NCBI GenBank assembly: GCA_002404395.1
Contig: DHJP01000095.1
Location: 19,952 to 38,603 of the forward strand
Source of the DNA: Clostridiales bacterium UBA4717
GTDB lineage: Bacteria; Bacillota; Clostridia; Oscillospirales; CAG-272
Reading direction: 5' to 3'
Length of the DNA: 18,652 nucleotides
Position 1 is the first letter of the stretch. Each line of letters begins with the position of its first letter. Position numbers and translations under genes: made by a program. The notes below the pieces were generated by a model that was not told the DNA's origin, did no database searches, and saw nothing but the letters and a program-made list of their open reading frames with translations. Below are positions 6,796-15,100 of this stretch, in pieces.

Positions 6796-8030
6796 CAGTT
6801 GCTCCTTTCTTGGGTGGAAACGACCTCTCCCGTAATGTCGCCGTCGGAGGTGCGTAAGGAAAACAGATCTCCCTTTTTCAGCTGTTTTATACTTTTTACT
6901 AGAGTGCCGTCGGCTTTGAATACGGCTGAATATCCTCTTGAGATCACCGCCATCGGATTCAACGACTCAAGCTTCGCGGTGATCCGCGCAAACGTCTGCT
7001 GTTTTCGTTCAAAGGTGCGTGAAAAAACAAAGTCAAGCCTTTCGGATGCGGCAAGCAGTTGCATACGTTTGTCATCAATAAAGTGTTCGGGATGGGTAAG
7101 CGCGCGGCTTTTGGCGGCGGCGTCAAGTCTCCGTCTCAGTGCCTCGTTTTGTTTTGTGAGCGAAAGCTCCATGCGCCCAATGACATTTGCGAATTTGCGC
7201 TTAAGCTCCTCGGTTTCGGGGACGGCAAGCTCGGCAGCCGCCGAAGGGGTGGGGGCCCGCTTGTCGGCGACGAAGTCGCATATGGTAAAGTCGGTTTCGT
7301 GACCGACCGCCGAAATTATCGGTATTTTGCTTGCCGCGACCGTGCGTGCGAGCGCTTCGTCATTGAACGCCCACAGATCTTCTATCGAGCCGCCGCCTCT
7401 GCCGATTATTATTACATCCGCCGCAGAATTTCGGTTCATATATTCAATACCGGCGATAAGCTGAGCCGGTGCGCCGTCACCCTGAACCAGCGAGGGGTAA
7501 AGCACAAGCTCGGCAAACGGGAATCTCCGTCCGGTTACGTTTATCATGTCCCTGATCGCGGCGCCTGTGGGGGAGGTGATTATTCCGACTCTGCCGGGTA
7601 TTTTCGGGAGAGGCTTTTTGCGGGACGCGGCAAATAGCCCTTCGGCTTCGAGTTTCTTTTTAAGCTGTTCGTATTGTATATACAGACTTCCGATGCCGTC
7701 CGGTTCCATATCGTCAGCGTAAAGCTGATAGTCGCCGCCGCGTACAAATCCGGAGATCCTGCCGTGTACGATGACTTTCATTCCGTTTTCGGGCAGAAAT
7801 TTCAACTTTGCATTGCTTGATTTGAACATTACCGAGCGCAAAGCGCCCCCCTCGTCCTTCAGGGTAAAGTAGTAGTGACCGGTGCGGTGGTCAACAAAAT
7901 TTGAAATTTCGCCTTTGACATAAATCGCGCCGAGAATCGGGTCGCGGTCAAGTAACAGCTTTACGTATTCGTTTATCTGAGTGACCGTCAGTATTTTTCT
8001 TTCTTCGTTCTGAGGTGTCGGCGATTCCAT
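6795..8030 (-). CDS. xseA: Exodeoxyribonuclease VII large subunit
   Basis: This is the catalytic subunit of exonuclease VII. An N-terminal OB fold covers roughly residues 10-110 (LTVTQINEYVKLLLDRDP, then IYVKGEISNF and HYYFTLKDEG). The catalytic core follows with GRVGIITSPTGAAIRDM, DVIIIGRGGGSIEDLWAFN and PIISAVGHETDFTI, all diagnostic of the family. A helical segment and the C-terminal RGYSAVFKADG block complete it. The 411-residue length is normal. The start has AGAGG 5 nt upstream and lies 2 nt from the preceding gene's stop. It forms a TGATG overlap with xseB. Confidence 0.96.
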   Translation of the reverse strand: MESPTPQNEERKILTVTQINEYVKLLLDRDPILGAIYVKGEISNFVDHRTGHYYFTLKDEGGALRSVMFKSSNAKLKFLPENGMKVIVHGRISGFVRGGDYQLYADDMEPDGIGSLYIQYEQLKKKLEAEGLFAASRKKPLPKIPGRVGIITSPTGAAIRDMINVTGRRFPFAELVLYPSLVQGDGAPAQLIAGIEYMNRNSAADVIIIGRGGGSIEDLWAFNDEALARTVAASKIPIISAVGHETDFTICDFVADKRAPTPSAAAELAVPETEELKRKFANVIGRMELSLTKQNEALRRRLDAAAKSRALTHPEHFIDDKRMQLLAASERLDFVFSRTFERKQQTFARITAKLESLNPMAVISRGYSAVFKADGTLVKSIKQLKKGDLFSLRTSDGDITGEVVSTQERSN

Positions 8031-8032
8031 TT

Positions 8033-9034
8033 TTACCTCTTTTCCGTGTCGGCGCCAAAGCCTGAAAACGCGAGACTGCGCGCGGCAAGCATCGCGATAC
8101 CGCAGGCGTTGTCGCTTGAATATTCGCTCGGAGCAAAAGCGGCGTCGAATTTTTCGGATATGCGTCTTTTTATGTATTTGTTGCTCATCACACCTCCCGC
8201 AAACAGGATCGGGAGCTTTCCGAGCCGTTCATGCGCAAGCTTTGTGAGTAAGATCAGATTGTCGGCAATGAAGTTTTCGACAAACAGCGCGACTTCACCG
8301 GTCGGATGACCTGCGCGGAGCGCGTCGGCGACCTTGTTTTCGGCTCCGGATATATTTATTCCGATATCGTTATGAGAGGGCTTAAGCCTCAGATCTGATT
8401 TTTCTCCCGACTTAAGGTATTCGTCGGCAAGCCGCTCAAGCGCGGGACCGCAGGGAAATTCAAGTCCGCAAAGCACCCCGGTGCGGTCAATGAGCTGACC
8501 GGCGCTGATGTCAAGCGTTCCGCCGAGCTTTTTGATTATATAGCGCGGTTCGTCTTTTTTGACGTGAAGCACTTCGGTAGTACCGCCCGAAACGTGAAAG
8601 GCGATAAATTCTTCACAGTCGTCAAGCTCATGCGAGTCCGTGTGTCTGAGCGCCGCTTCTATATGCCCCTCCTGATGCGAAAACTCATAGATCGGTACTC
8701 CGCCCGAGGCAAGCATTTCCACTGCGGCTTTGCCGGTCAGAAAACAGGGCATATATGAGTCGTCGGCTCTGCGCGGAGAGACCGAACAGCCGACCGCACA
8801 AAGGGAACTGTATGTATAATATTCGCGAAGGCGCGAGGCTATTTCGGGAAGATTTTTAACGTGCGCAAACACGGCATCGCTCTGCCTGAGTCCGCGCTCG
8901 CCCTTTGATACTCTGAGCGGAAGCTTCAGGTTGGCGATAATTTTCCGACTTTCAAGGTCGTATACCGCCGCAGAGGTGGTATAGTTGCTTGTGTCAATAC
9001 CGATTACGACGCTTTGCGGATTACTTTGCATCAC
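8033..9034 (-). CDS. TsaD/Kae1-like (peptidase M22 family) paralogue
   Basis: This member of the Kae1/TsaD ASKHA-fold family begins with IGIDTSNYTTS, resembling the TsaD N-terminus. The metal-binding H-x3-H (His120, His124 in FSHQEGH) and a C-terminal SSDNACGIAM with the Asp ligand are kept. The usual SGGHT is SGGTTE here, and the family's other blocks are divergent. It is therefore probably not the tRNA t6A synthase subunit itself but the paralogue seen in clostridial nusB-xseA regions, whose job I cannot assign. The start is GTG 9034 or ATG 9031, both inside the end of nusB with no clear Shine-Dalgarno, suggesting translational coupling. Confidence 0.85.
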   Translation of the reverse strand: MMQSNPQSVVIGIDTSNYTTSAAVYDLESRKIIANLKLPLRVSKGERGLRQSDAVFAHVKNLPEIASRLREYYTYSSLCAVGCSVSPRRADDSYMPCFLTGKAAVEMLASGGVPIYEFSHQEGHIEAALRHTDSHELDDCEEFIAFHVSGGTTEVLHVKKDEPRYIIKKLGGTLDISAGQLIDRTGVLCGLEFPCGPALERLADEYLKSGEKSDLRLKPSHNDIGINISGAENKVADALRAGHPTGEVALFVENFIADNLILLTKLAHERLGKLPILFAGGVMSNKYIKRRISEKFDAAFAPSEYSSDNACGIAMLAARSLAFSGFGADTEKR

Positions 9035-9440
9035 AGTCTTTGGCGGGGAGCGTTTTTGCCGCCGCGTTGAGCACGCCGTTTATAAATGCCGGAGCATCGT
9101 CATGGTCGAATTTTTTTGCAAGCTCTACGGCTTCGTTGAGCGAGACGCTTGTGGGGATCTGTTCCTCAAACAGCAATTCGTAAACGCACAGCCGCATAAT
9201 GGCAAGCGATACCTTTGACATTCTGCCGAGCTTCCAGCCTTTTGAGTTGCCTTCGATTATTGCGTCGATCCTGTCAAGGTTTTCAAAAACGCCGTCTGAG
9301 ACGCGTCGGGTATATTCGTCTTCTTCAAGCTCGCGCTCGACGATTGCAGTGTCATAGAGCTTTTCTACCGGCTCATCTGCCTGAAAAGATTTTTCAAAGA
9401 TTACGCCTAAAGCCGCTTCTCTTGCTTCATGTCTGTTCAT
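9021..9440 (-). CDS. nusB: Transcription antitermination factor NusB
   Basis: NusB is a small helical RNA-binding protein that, with NusE (S10), binds boxA of rRNA leaders to allow antitermination. The protein has 139 residues. The Arg-rich start (MNRHEAREAALGVIFE) and the C-terminal signature (IPTSVSLNEAVELAKKF then FINGVLNA) are diagnostic. The start has AGGAG 4 nt upstream. The leader is about 165 nt long from the predicted promoter and ends in palindrome I of the repeat element, 12 nt before the ATG. It is the first gene of the operon. Confidence 0.96.
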   Translation of the reverse strand: MNRHEAREAALGVIFEKSFQADEPVEKLYDTAIVERELEEDEYTRRVSDGVFENLDRIDAIIEGNSKGWKLGRMSKVSLAIMRLCVYELLFEEQIPTSVSLNEAVELAKKFDHDDAPAFINGVLNAAAKTLPAKDCDAK

Positions 9441-9452
9441 AATACTCCTAAT

Positions 9453-9537
9453 GCCGCCGTAGGCGGCTCAAAAAATAAATGCGGAAATTTGCGCGCGGAA
9501 CTTAAAGTTTCGCTTGGCGGAGATCGTACTTTCGTGC
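9453..9537 (-). repeat. Two-hairpin element in the nusB leader
   Basis: Palindrome I is GCCGCC-GTA-GGCGGC (9453-9467), identical to that at 128-142 and 12 nt from the nusB ATG. The spacer (9468 onward, TCAAAAAATAAATGCGGAAATTT on both sides of the conserved CGGAAATTT core) aligns with the other copies. Palindrome II is degenerate (GCGCGCGGAA). The block GGCGGAGATCGTACTTTCGTGC at 9516-9537 matches the one beside the ispA copy. All of it lies within the predicted nusB 5' UTR. Confidence 0.7.
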
Positions 9538-9613
9538 TCTCCTTATTGCGGCACAGCCGATCTGTGAATCGGTCATTGCCTGCACTTACCCATTATATTT
9601 TGATTATAGCTAT

Positions 9614-9642
9614 ATTATATAATATACATTCCGACTTGTCAA
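9614..9642 (-). promoter_or_regulatory. Sigma-A promoter of the nusB operon
   Basis: On the minus strand TTGACA (9642-9637) and TATAAT (9619-9614) are separated by exactly 17 nt, both perfect consensus. Transcription would begin near 9607, leaving a leader of about 165 nt before nusB. It probably drives at least the genes down to xseB, and possibly to murB. Confidence 0.85.
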
Positions 9643-9827
9643 CTGTTATTTAAGGGCTTTTCGGTGTCTGTGTCGGTCAGACAGATCTGATTTATTTTAC
9701 AAAATGTTTACATTTGCGCGTTCGGCGACCGTAATTTTACGGTGATAATACCGATATATATATCGTGAAAGTATTGTCTCCATTAGAGTGAGATCTCAAA
9801 TTTCACGAACAAATTTTGTGTTGCCGA
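9643..9827. other. Intergenic stretch with AT-rich palindromes upstream of the M23 gene
   Basis: No gene is seen here. ACCGTAA-TT-TTACGGT (9728-9743) and the perfect 14-nt palindrome CGATATATATATCG (9752-9765) lie in the presumed promoter region of the M23 peptidase. A weak TTTACG (9736) with TATA-like sequence 15-17 nt later could be the promoter, and TTTACA at 9707 is an alternative -35. Neither is convincing. The first palindrome overlaps the candidate -35 and could be an operator. Confidence 0.4.
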
Positions 9828-9867
9828 CACTAAAATCCACGTTGATTTTTGAGCCGCCTGCGGCGGC
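9762..9867 (+). repeat. Two-hairpin element in the M23 peptidase leader (opposite genome strand)
   Basis: Palindrome I is GCCGCC-TGC-GGCGGC (9853-9867). It is preceded on the plus strand by TTTTTGA and a spacer (9829-9852) matching the other copies. The right arm of palindrome II (TGCCGAC, 9822-9828) remains. A degenerate ATCGTGAAAGTAT block lies at 9762-9774. This copy is inverted on the chromosome relative to the others, but has the same orientation relative to its downstream gene. Confidence 0.7.
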
Positions 9868-9879
9868 ATGGAGATTGAT

Positions 9880-9903
9880 ATGAAAAGCGGGGTGTATGCA
9901 TGA
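9880..9903 (+). CDS. Possible 7-residue upstream ORF (leader peptide)
   Basis: ATG at 9880 opens a 7-codon frame (MKSGVYA) whose TGA overlaps the M23 gene's ATG as ATGA. GGAG lies 6 nt upstream, a better Shine-Dalgarno than that of the M23 ATG. The distance of 12 nt from the hairpin to this ATG equals that seen for nusB and araC. It may serve translational coupling. It is too short to judge by coding statistics and may be chance. Confidence 0.35.
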   Translation: MKSGVYA

Positions 9904-10922
9904 AATTAAGGACTCGGCGTATAGTGCAGAGCGTGTACGTTTGTGTTTTGAGTTTGTTGGTCTTTATGTCCTCGGCACTGCCTGCCGACATAAAAGAAAC
10001 GGCGGTGGCGGCAAACGGTGATACATATATCAAGTGGATCGATTTTACGGCCACAAAGGAGGCGCTGACCGATGCGATCAAAGCCGATATTGACAGCTAC
10101 GGTAATGAAGGACACGTAAATTATATCACCTTGCTTTCGCTTCTTGCGACGAAATACGGCGGGAACTTCAAAAACTATAAGCGTACCGACCTTATTGCTT
10201 TTTCCGACCGTCTTGCTTCGGGAGAGAGTCCCGAAGCGATTACCGCAAGCCTTAAAACATACAAATATTATTCGGAAGCATATCAGGCGGTGCTCGGCGG
10301 CTTTGTCGGTGAGTTTGCCGTGCCGTCGGATTATGAGACCACAGGGCTGTATTATGAAAAAAAGTACGGGTTAAAAGTGTTTTCCCCCATTGCATCCGGA
10401 TACGGGTACAGCCACTTTGATGATTTCGGCGCGGCACGCAGCTACGGATACAAACGTCCGCATTTGGGGCATGACATGATGGGCAGTGTCGGTACTCCGA
10501 TAATTGCGGTGGAGAGCGGATATGTTGAGGCGTGCGGTTGGAATATGTACGGCGGGTGGAGGATCGGTATAAGATCGTTTGACGGCAAGCGATATTACTA
10601 CTATGCGCATCTGCGCAAGGGACATCCGTATAACGATATATATGAGGGAAAGCTTGTGCAGGCAGGCGAGGTGATCGGGTATCTGGGTATGACCGGTTAC
10701 AGCAGACGCGAGGATACCAACAATATAGATACGCCGCATCTTCATTTCGGTTTGCAGATCATATTCGATACGTCGCAAAAGGACGGATGGAATCAGATTT
10801 GGCTCGATATGTATGAGCTTACAAAATTTTTGCAGAAAAACACGGCGCAGACCGTTTATGATAAGGAAACTAAAGAGCATATAAGCAAGAGCGCGATAAT
10901 CGACCTTTCGATGCCGGATTGA
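9900..10922 (+). CDS. Secreted M23 family zinc metallopeptidase (LytM-like)
   Basis: A predicted exported peptidoglycan endopeptidase of 340 residues. The N-terminus is a signal peptide or anchor: basic MKLRTRR, a hydrophobic stretch to about residue 28, then small residues. Residues 40-135 form an unassigned helical region. The LytM domain carries all expected zinc ligands: His188 and Asp192 in HLGHD, and His282 in HLH (His280 probably catalytic). GTPIIAVESGYVE, YAHL and GEVIGYLGMTG are further family motifs. It is transcribed away from the nusB operon and converges on the araC gene. The target bond and physiological role (cell separation, sporulation or wall turnover) are not clear from the sequence. 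Start chosen at the only in-frame ATG after the stop at 9876. Confidence 0.88.
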   Translation: MKLRTRRIVQSVYVCVLSLLVFMSSALPADIKETAVAANGDTYIKWIDFTATKEALTDAIKADIDSYGNEGHVNYITLLSLLATKYGGNFKNYKRTDLIAFSDRLASGESPEAITASLKTYKYYSEAYQAVLGGFVGEFAVPSDYETTGLYYEKKYGLKVFSPIASGYGYSHFDDFGAARSYGYKRPHLGHDMMGSVGTPIIAVESGYVEACGWNMYGGWRIGIRSFDGKRYYYYAHLRKGHPYNDIYEGKLVQAGEVIGYLGMTGYSRREDTNNIDTPHLHFGLQIIFDTSQKDGWNQIWLDMYELTKFLQKNTAQTVYDKETKEHISKSAIIDLSMPD

Positions 10923-10967
10923 ATATCGAAGCTGTATCTGCGCTTTGTCTTGTGCCTAAATATCAAC

Positions 10968-11002
10968 AAGATCCGCCGCAGACAGAGACTGCGGCGGATC
11001 TT
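10968..11002. terminator. 14-bp hairpin between convergent genes, likely bidirectional terminator
   Basis: A perfect 14-bp inverted repeat (arms 10968-10981 and 10989-11002, GC-rich core CCGCCGCAG) with a 7-nt loop lies between the M23 stop (10922) and the araC stop (11066). The plus-strand tail is TTACTTT and the minus-strand tail is CTTGTTGATATTT, both moderately T-rich. This fits a weak bidirectional intrinsic terminator. Confidence 0.7.
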
Positions 11003-11065
11003 ACTTTCCGGGACAGAACATTATATTTGTGCAAAGCGGCGTGCAGGCGTTCAATATACCGTTTT

Positions 11066-11926
11066 TTATTGGCCGCGTTGTTCAACTTTTGCTTCTTTCA
11101 GTCGGTATTGACTCGGAGATATGCCGGTATTTCTTTTGAAAAACTTTGAAAAAGCATACGGATCCTCGTAGCCTACGGCGTTTGCGACCTCTTTTACCGT
11201 AAGACAGCTTTCCGAAAGCAACTGCTTTGCATTTTCGAGTCTCACGTTTTCTCTGAATTTAAGCGGTGAAACACCGAGTTCGCGCTTGAAGGTCACAGAA
11301 AAATTAGCTAAGGTCATATTGCAGAGCGAGGCGTAGTAATTCATGCTTTTTGAAAGCTTATAATCCCAAAGCAACTGCATTACGGCGGGAGAGACGCGGG
11401 AGGTGGCAAACCCGGCTTCCCTGCTGCGTTCGATATGAAGATGCGACAGCAGACGTAAAAACAGTGAGTTTATATACATTGGCTGTTTTTTCTGCACCAT
11501 TGCGATCATGATCTTCTGAAAAGCTTCGCTCAGCAACTCAAGCCTGTCGGTATGATATATTCCGCTTTCGGTAAGCCCGATGTCCTCAAGTATTTCGGGA
11601 ACTGCGTAACCGATAAAATGAACGAAATAGTGTTCGGCTTTGTCCTTGTAAAATCTGACAAACCGTTGGGGTGTATACGGCGCTATGTAGATTATATCAC
11701 CTACGGTCACCGGTTGCAGTTTTTGATCTATCAGAACTTCCATTTTGCCGCGCACGATCAGCATGATCAGGTAATCGGGGCGGCCGTTCGGGCGATCGAT
11801 GATCATATCCTCCGTATAAGCAAGTCCGTATTTGTTTATATCGCAAAGACTTACGGTAAGCCAATGTTTGTTGGTCTTTTCGTAATTAAGATCGTCTTTT
11901 TCGGTCATTACATAAAACTCGGACAT
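11066..11926 (-). CDS. AraC family transcriptional regulator
   Basis: A 286-residue DNA-binding regulator. The N-terminal half is a cupin-like ligand-binding/dimerisation domain (IMLIVRGKMEVLIDQKLQPVT followed by GDIIYIAPYTPQRF), as in sugar-responsive AraC/XylS proteins. The C-terminal ~100 residues hold two helix-turn-helix units: YYASLCNMTLANFSVTFKRELG and the signature VKEVANAVGYEDPYAFSKFFKRNTGISPSQYR. It is divergent from the large GH3 gene, with 241 bp between starts, which suggests it controls that gene in response to a glycan breakdown product. That role is inferred from position and the direct repeats in the intergenic region. A weak GGAAG serves as Shine-Dalgarno, and the repeat element ends 12 nt before the ATG. 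Confidence 0.93.
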   Translation of the reverse strand: MSEFYVMTEKDDLNYEKTNKHWLTVSLCDINKYGLAYTEDMIIDRPNGRPDYLIMLIVRGKMEVLIDQKLQPVTVGDIIYIAPYTPQRFVRFYKDKAEHYFVHFIGYAVPEILEDIGLTESGIYHTDRLELLSEAFQKIMIAMVQKKQPMYINSLFLRLLSHLHIERSREAGFATSRVSPAVMQLLWDYKLSKSMNYYASLCNMTLANFSVTFKRELGVSPLKFRENVRLENAKQLLSESCLTVKEVANAVGYEDPYAFSKFFKRNTGISPSQYRLKEAKVEQRGQ

Positions 11927-11938
11927 GATTGCTTCCGT

Positions 11939-11990
11939 GTCGGCGAAGCCGACTCATAAATGTTTGCTCATTTTTGTGCCGCAGATTGCT
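11939..11990 (-). repeat. Two-hairpin element in the araC leader
   Basis: Palindrome I is GTCGGC-GAA-GCCGAC (11939-11953), 12 nt upstream of the araC ATG. The following TCATAAATG and CATTTTTGTG keep the spacer pattern of the copy at 143-167. Palindrome II is lost (GTGCCGCAGATTGC). The loop sequence differs from the argR copy while the stem is identical. Confidence 0.65.
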
Positions 11991-12006
11991 TAAACAAAGC
12001 AACTGC

Positions 12007-12035
12007 AGTATAAGCATACCATAATTTGACGGCAA
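12007..12035 (-). promoter_or_regulatory. Candidate promoter of the AraC-type regulator
   Basis: On the minus strand TTGCCG (12035-12030) and TATACT (12012-12007) are 17 nt apart. The leader would be about 75 nt and would include the repeat element. An overlapping alternative pair, TTGCTT with TATGCT, also has 17-nt spacing, so the exact start is uncertain. Confidence 0.5.
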
Positions 12036-12053
12036 AAGCAAGAGTGTTTTGTT

Positions 12054-12084
12054 AAATCTGACCATTATAATCAAAAAATCTGAC
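12054..12084 (+). promoter_or_regulatory. Direct-repeat operator candidate for the AraC-type regulator
   Basis: The 9-mer AAATCTGAC occurs at 12054-12062 and 12076-12084, 22 bp apart (about two helical turns). The downstream copy ends 2 bp before the predicted GH3 -35 box. Directly repeated half-sites of this spacing abutting the -35 are typical of AraC-family activator sites. Assignment to the adjacent regulator is an inference. Confidence 0.6.
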
Positions 12085-12086
12085 AT

Positions 12087-12114
12087 TTGAAAATGGGGGT
12101 ATGGGATATATAAT
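12087..12114 (+). promoter_or_regulatory. Predicted promoter of the GH3 gene
   Basis: TTGAAA (12087-12092) and a perfect TATAAT (12109-12114) are separated by 16 nt. Transcription would start near 12121, giving a leader of about 47 nt. The leader ends in the purine-rich AGAGGAAAGAGG, a strong ribosome binding site just before ATG 12168. Confidence 0.65.
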
Positions 12115-12167
12115 TAAAATGTAAGTTTATAATTTTTCAACCGTTACGGGGAGAGGAAAGAGGAAAA

Positions 12168-15100
12168 ATGAAAAAGTTTTTGTGTCTTTTGCTGTCGGCT
12201 CTGATGCTGCTTGCCGCATTTCCGGTCGCAGCGGCTGAAGGTGAGAGCGGCGGAGCCATTCTCGCAAACAGCGTGGCAGACGGTGAATACGGACTGCGTA
12301 CCGAAACGATACGCAGAAATTATTCGATCGCCAGAGAAGCGGCGGGAGAAGGTATGGTCTTGCTCGAAAACAACGGCGCGCTTCCGTTTGACGGCGGCGA
12401 AAAGGTTACGCTTTTCGGTGTGGGACAGTATAACTTTGTTGAGGGCGGTACCGGCTCGGGAGCGAGCTTTACTGCATACAAGCCCGACCTTGTGGATTCG
12501 ATGAAAGCGGCGGCTGAACAGGGAAGGATAGAGCTTAATACCGCTTTCCTTGATATGTATTATACATATTGGGCTGAAAAGCTTGCAGAGGCGGCTCCCG
12601 ATCCCTATCATGCCGCAAACCAACAGGCAGTCAATATGGAGGATGTGGCGCTGACCGAAGCGGACGTGGCTGCGGCAAGAGCGGTTTCCGATACCGTAAT
12701 ATATACCATAAGCCGTATTCAGGGCGAGGGAACGGACAGAAAAGCGATAAAGGGCGATTATTACATAAGCGATATTGAAGCCGCAAACCTGAAGCTTATC
12801 AACGACGCGGGTTTTGAGAAATTTATTCTGATACTCAATACGAGCGTCTCGATAGATACCTCTTTCTTTAAGGATTATGACGATCTGGACGCTGTGCTTA
12901 TGGCGTGGCTGCCCGGTACGGAGGGCGCGTATGCGATCGCCGATATTCTGCTCGGCGACGTTAACCCTTCGGGTAAGCTTGTGGATACTTTTGCAAGCTC
13001 CTATGACGATTATCCGTCAGCAGACTTCTATCGCGTCAGCTCGATCCAGAATTACAGCGAGGATATATTCAACGGATATCGTTACTTTGAGACCTTTGAT
13101 CCCGAATATACAAAGGTAAACTATGAGTTCGGATACGGTCTCTCGTACACTACGTTTGAAATATCAAACGACCGCGTTACAAACGACGGCACCACGATCA
13201 CGGTTGAAGCCACCGTCAAAAATACCGGCTCGGTTGCCGGCAAAGAGGTGGTGCAGGTTTATTTCTCGGCACCGCAGGGTAAGCTCGGAAAGGCGGCGCG
13301 CGAGCTTTGCGCATATTCTAAAACCGACCTTTTGGCTCCCGGCGCAAGTCAGGTGCTTACTATGGAATTCCTTATCAACGATATGGCGGCGTTTGATGAC
13401 CTCGGGAAGACAGGGCATAAGTCCGCATATGTGCTTGAAGCCGGCGACTATAACATTTATGTAGGCAATTCAGTAAAAAATGCGGGAGCGCGCGGCGTTA
13501 AAGGCACATATAATGTGCCTGAGCTTATAGTGACCGAACAGCTTACGAGCCTTGCTGCGCCGAAGCATCTCGAAAAGCGGCTGCTTGCGGACGGCACATG
13601 GGAAAGCTTACAGACTGCCGGAGTTGATGACGGCGGATCATTTCAGATAGACACGACAAAAACGAAGGTTGTGATCGAAGCCGAAAACGCACAGCGTTAT
13701 GACGAAGGAATAGAAACGGTAACGCTTTTCGGCGGCGAGCTTGACAACCTTAAATACCTTACCGGACTGACGACCGGAAAGAGCATAGAGTATGATGTTA
13801 CTCCCGACAAGGCGACCCCGGTCATGCTTACGCTTGCTGTGTCAAATCCCGGCGAAGCGTTCACCGCTCCGTTCAAGGTATATCTTAACGGTACGGAAGT
13901 AACCGTAAGCGCTGTAGTTAAAAACACCTGTGCGGAGGGCGAGCACGTATATACCGAATTCGGATATGCGGTGCTGAGTCTTGCAGACGGTAAAAATACG
14001 ATAAAGCTTGTCAGCACCACCGATACGGCGCTTGAGCTTGACTATCTTGAACTCCGACCGATGGAAAACAATATCCTCGGAAGTGCGGCAAGAGTAAAAG
14101 TGGAAGCCGAAGATTATGTTGCGTGTGCTGCCGGATACAATGTCAACGGCATAAATTTGGAAACTAATTCAAACGGCTCCAAAAATCTTTCGAGCTTCAA
14201 CTACGGAAAGTGGACCGAGTATCTGCTGTCGGTCCCGATGGAGGGAGAATACCGACTTATATTGTCGTATGCGGCAAACGGAAACTTTACTTCACCGTAT
14301 ACGTTCAGTGCAAACGGAGAGCTGATCAAAGTAAGCAGCTACTCTCTCCCGGATACCAAGCCGGCAGGCGCTTCGACCGTAACCGAAATTTATAATACGG
14401 TCGCCGAATCTCAGGCAATTACGCTGACTCTGCCCGCGGGAATCGTTACTTTCCGCGTAACCGCACCCGGCGGCGCTCCTAACCTTGACGCACTGATATT
14501 TGAATCAAGCTTCACCGAACTCAGCGAGACCAAAGATACAAAAATAGAAGCCGAAGCCTATAATAATATCAGCGACGGATATAACGGTAATTTAGAGGAC
14601 GCATCAAACGATTCCAAGAATCTTTCAAGTTTTAACGACGGGAAATGGGTCGAATATATACTGTCGGTCCCGAAGACGGGAGACTACAGTCTCGTGCTCT
14701 CGTATGCGGCGACAAGCGGTTTCGACTCTCCGTATGTGTTCAGCGTAAACGGAACAGATCTTACGCCGGATGCTTATACGCTTGAAAAAACCACGCCGGC
14801 AGGTGCTACGACCGATAAGGAGGTTTACAATACCGTTGCCGAATCCGATCCGATCACGGTAACTTTGCCTGCGGGAATCGTTAAATTCCGCATAACCGCG
14901 CCGGGAAGCGCGCCTAACCTTGACGCGCTGATATTCAGAGCCGGTGCGGCGGTCGATTATGTTGAAATTTCAGAGACCAAGGATACAAAGATCGAAGCTG
15001 AAGATTATTTTACTTGCCATCCGGAATACAACGTCAACAAAATAAATCTTGAAGACGCGTCAAACGGCTCCAAAAATCTCTCGGCATTAAAAGGCGGGAA

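Noticed and set aside
12128..12133. Second TATAAT at 12128 as GH3 -10
   Set aside because: No -35-like hexamer is present about 17 nt upstream, whereas the TATAAT at 12109 has TTGAAA at 16 nt.
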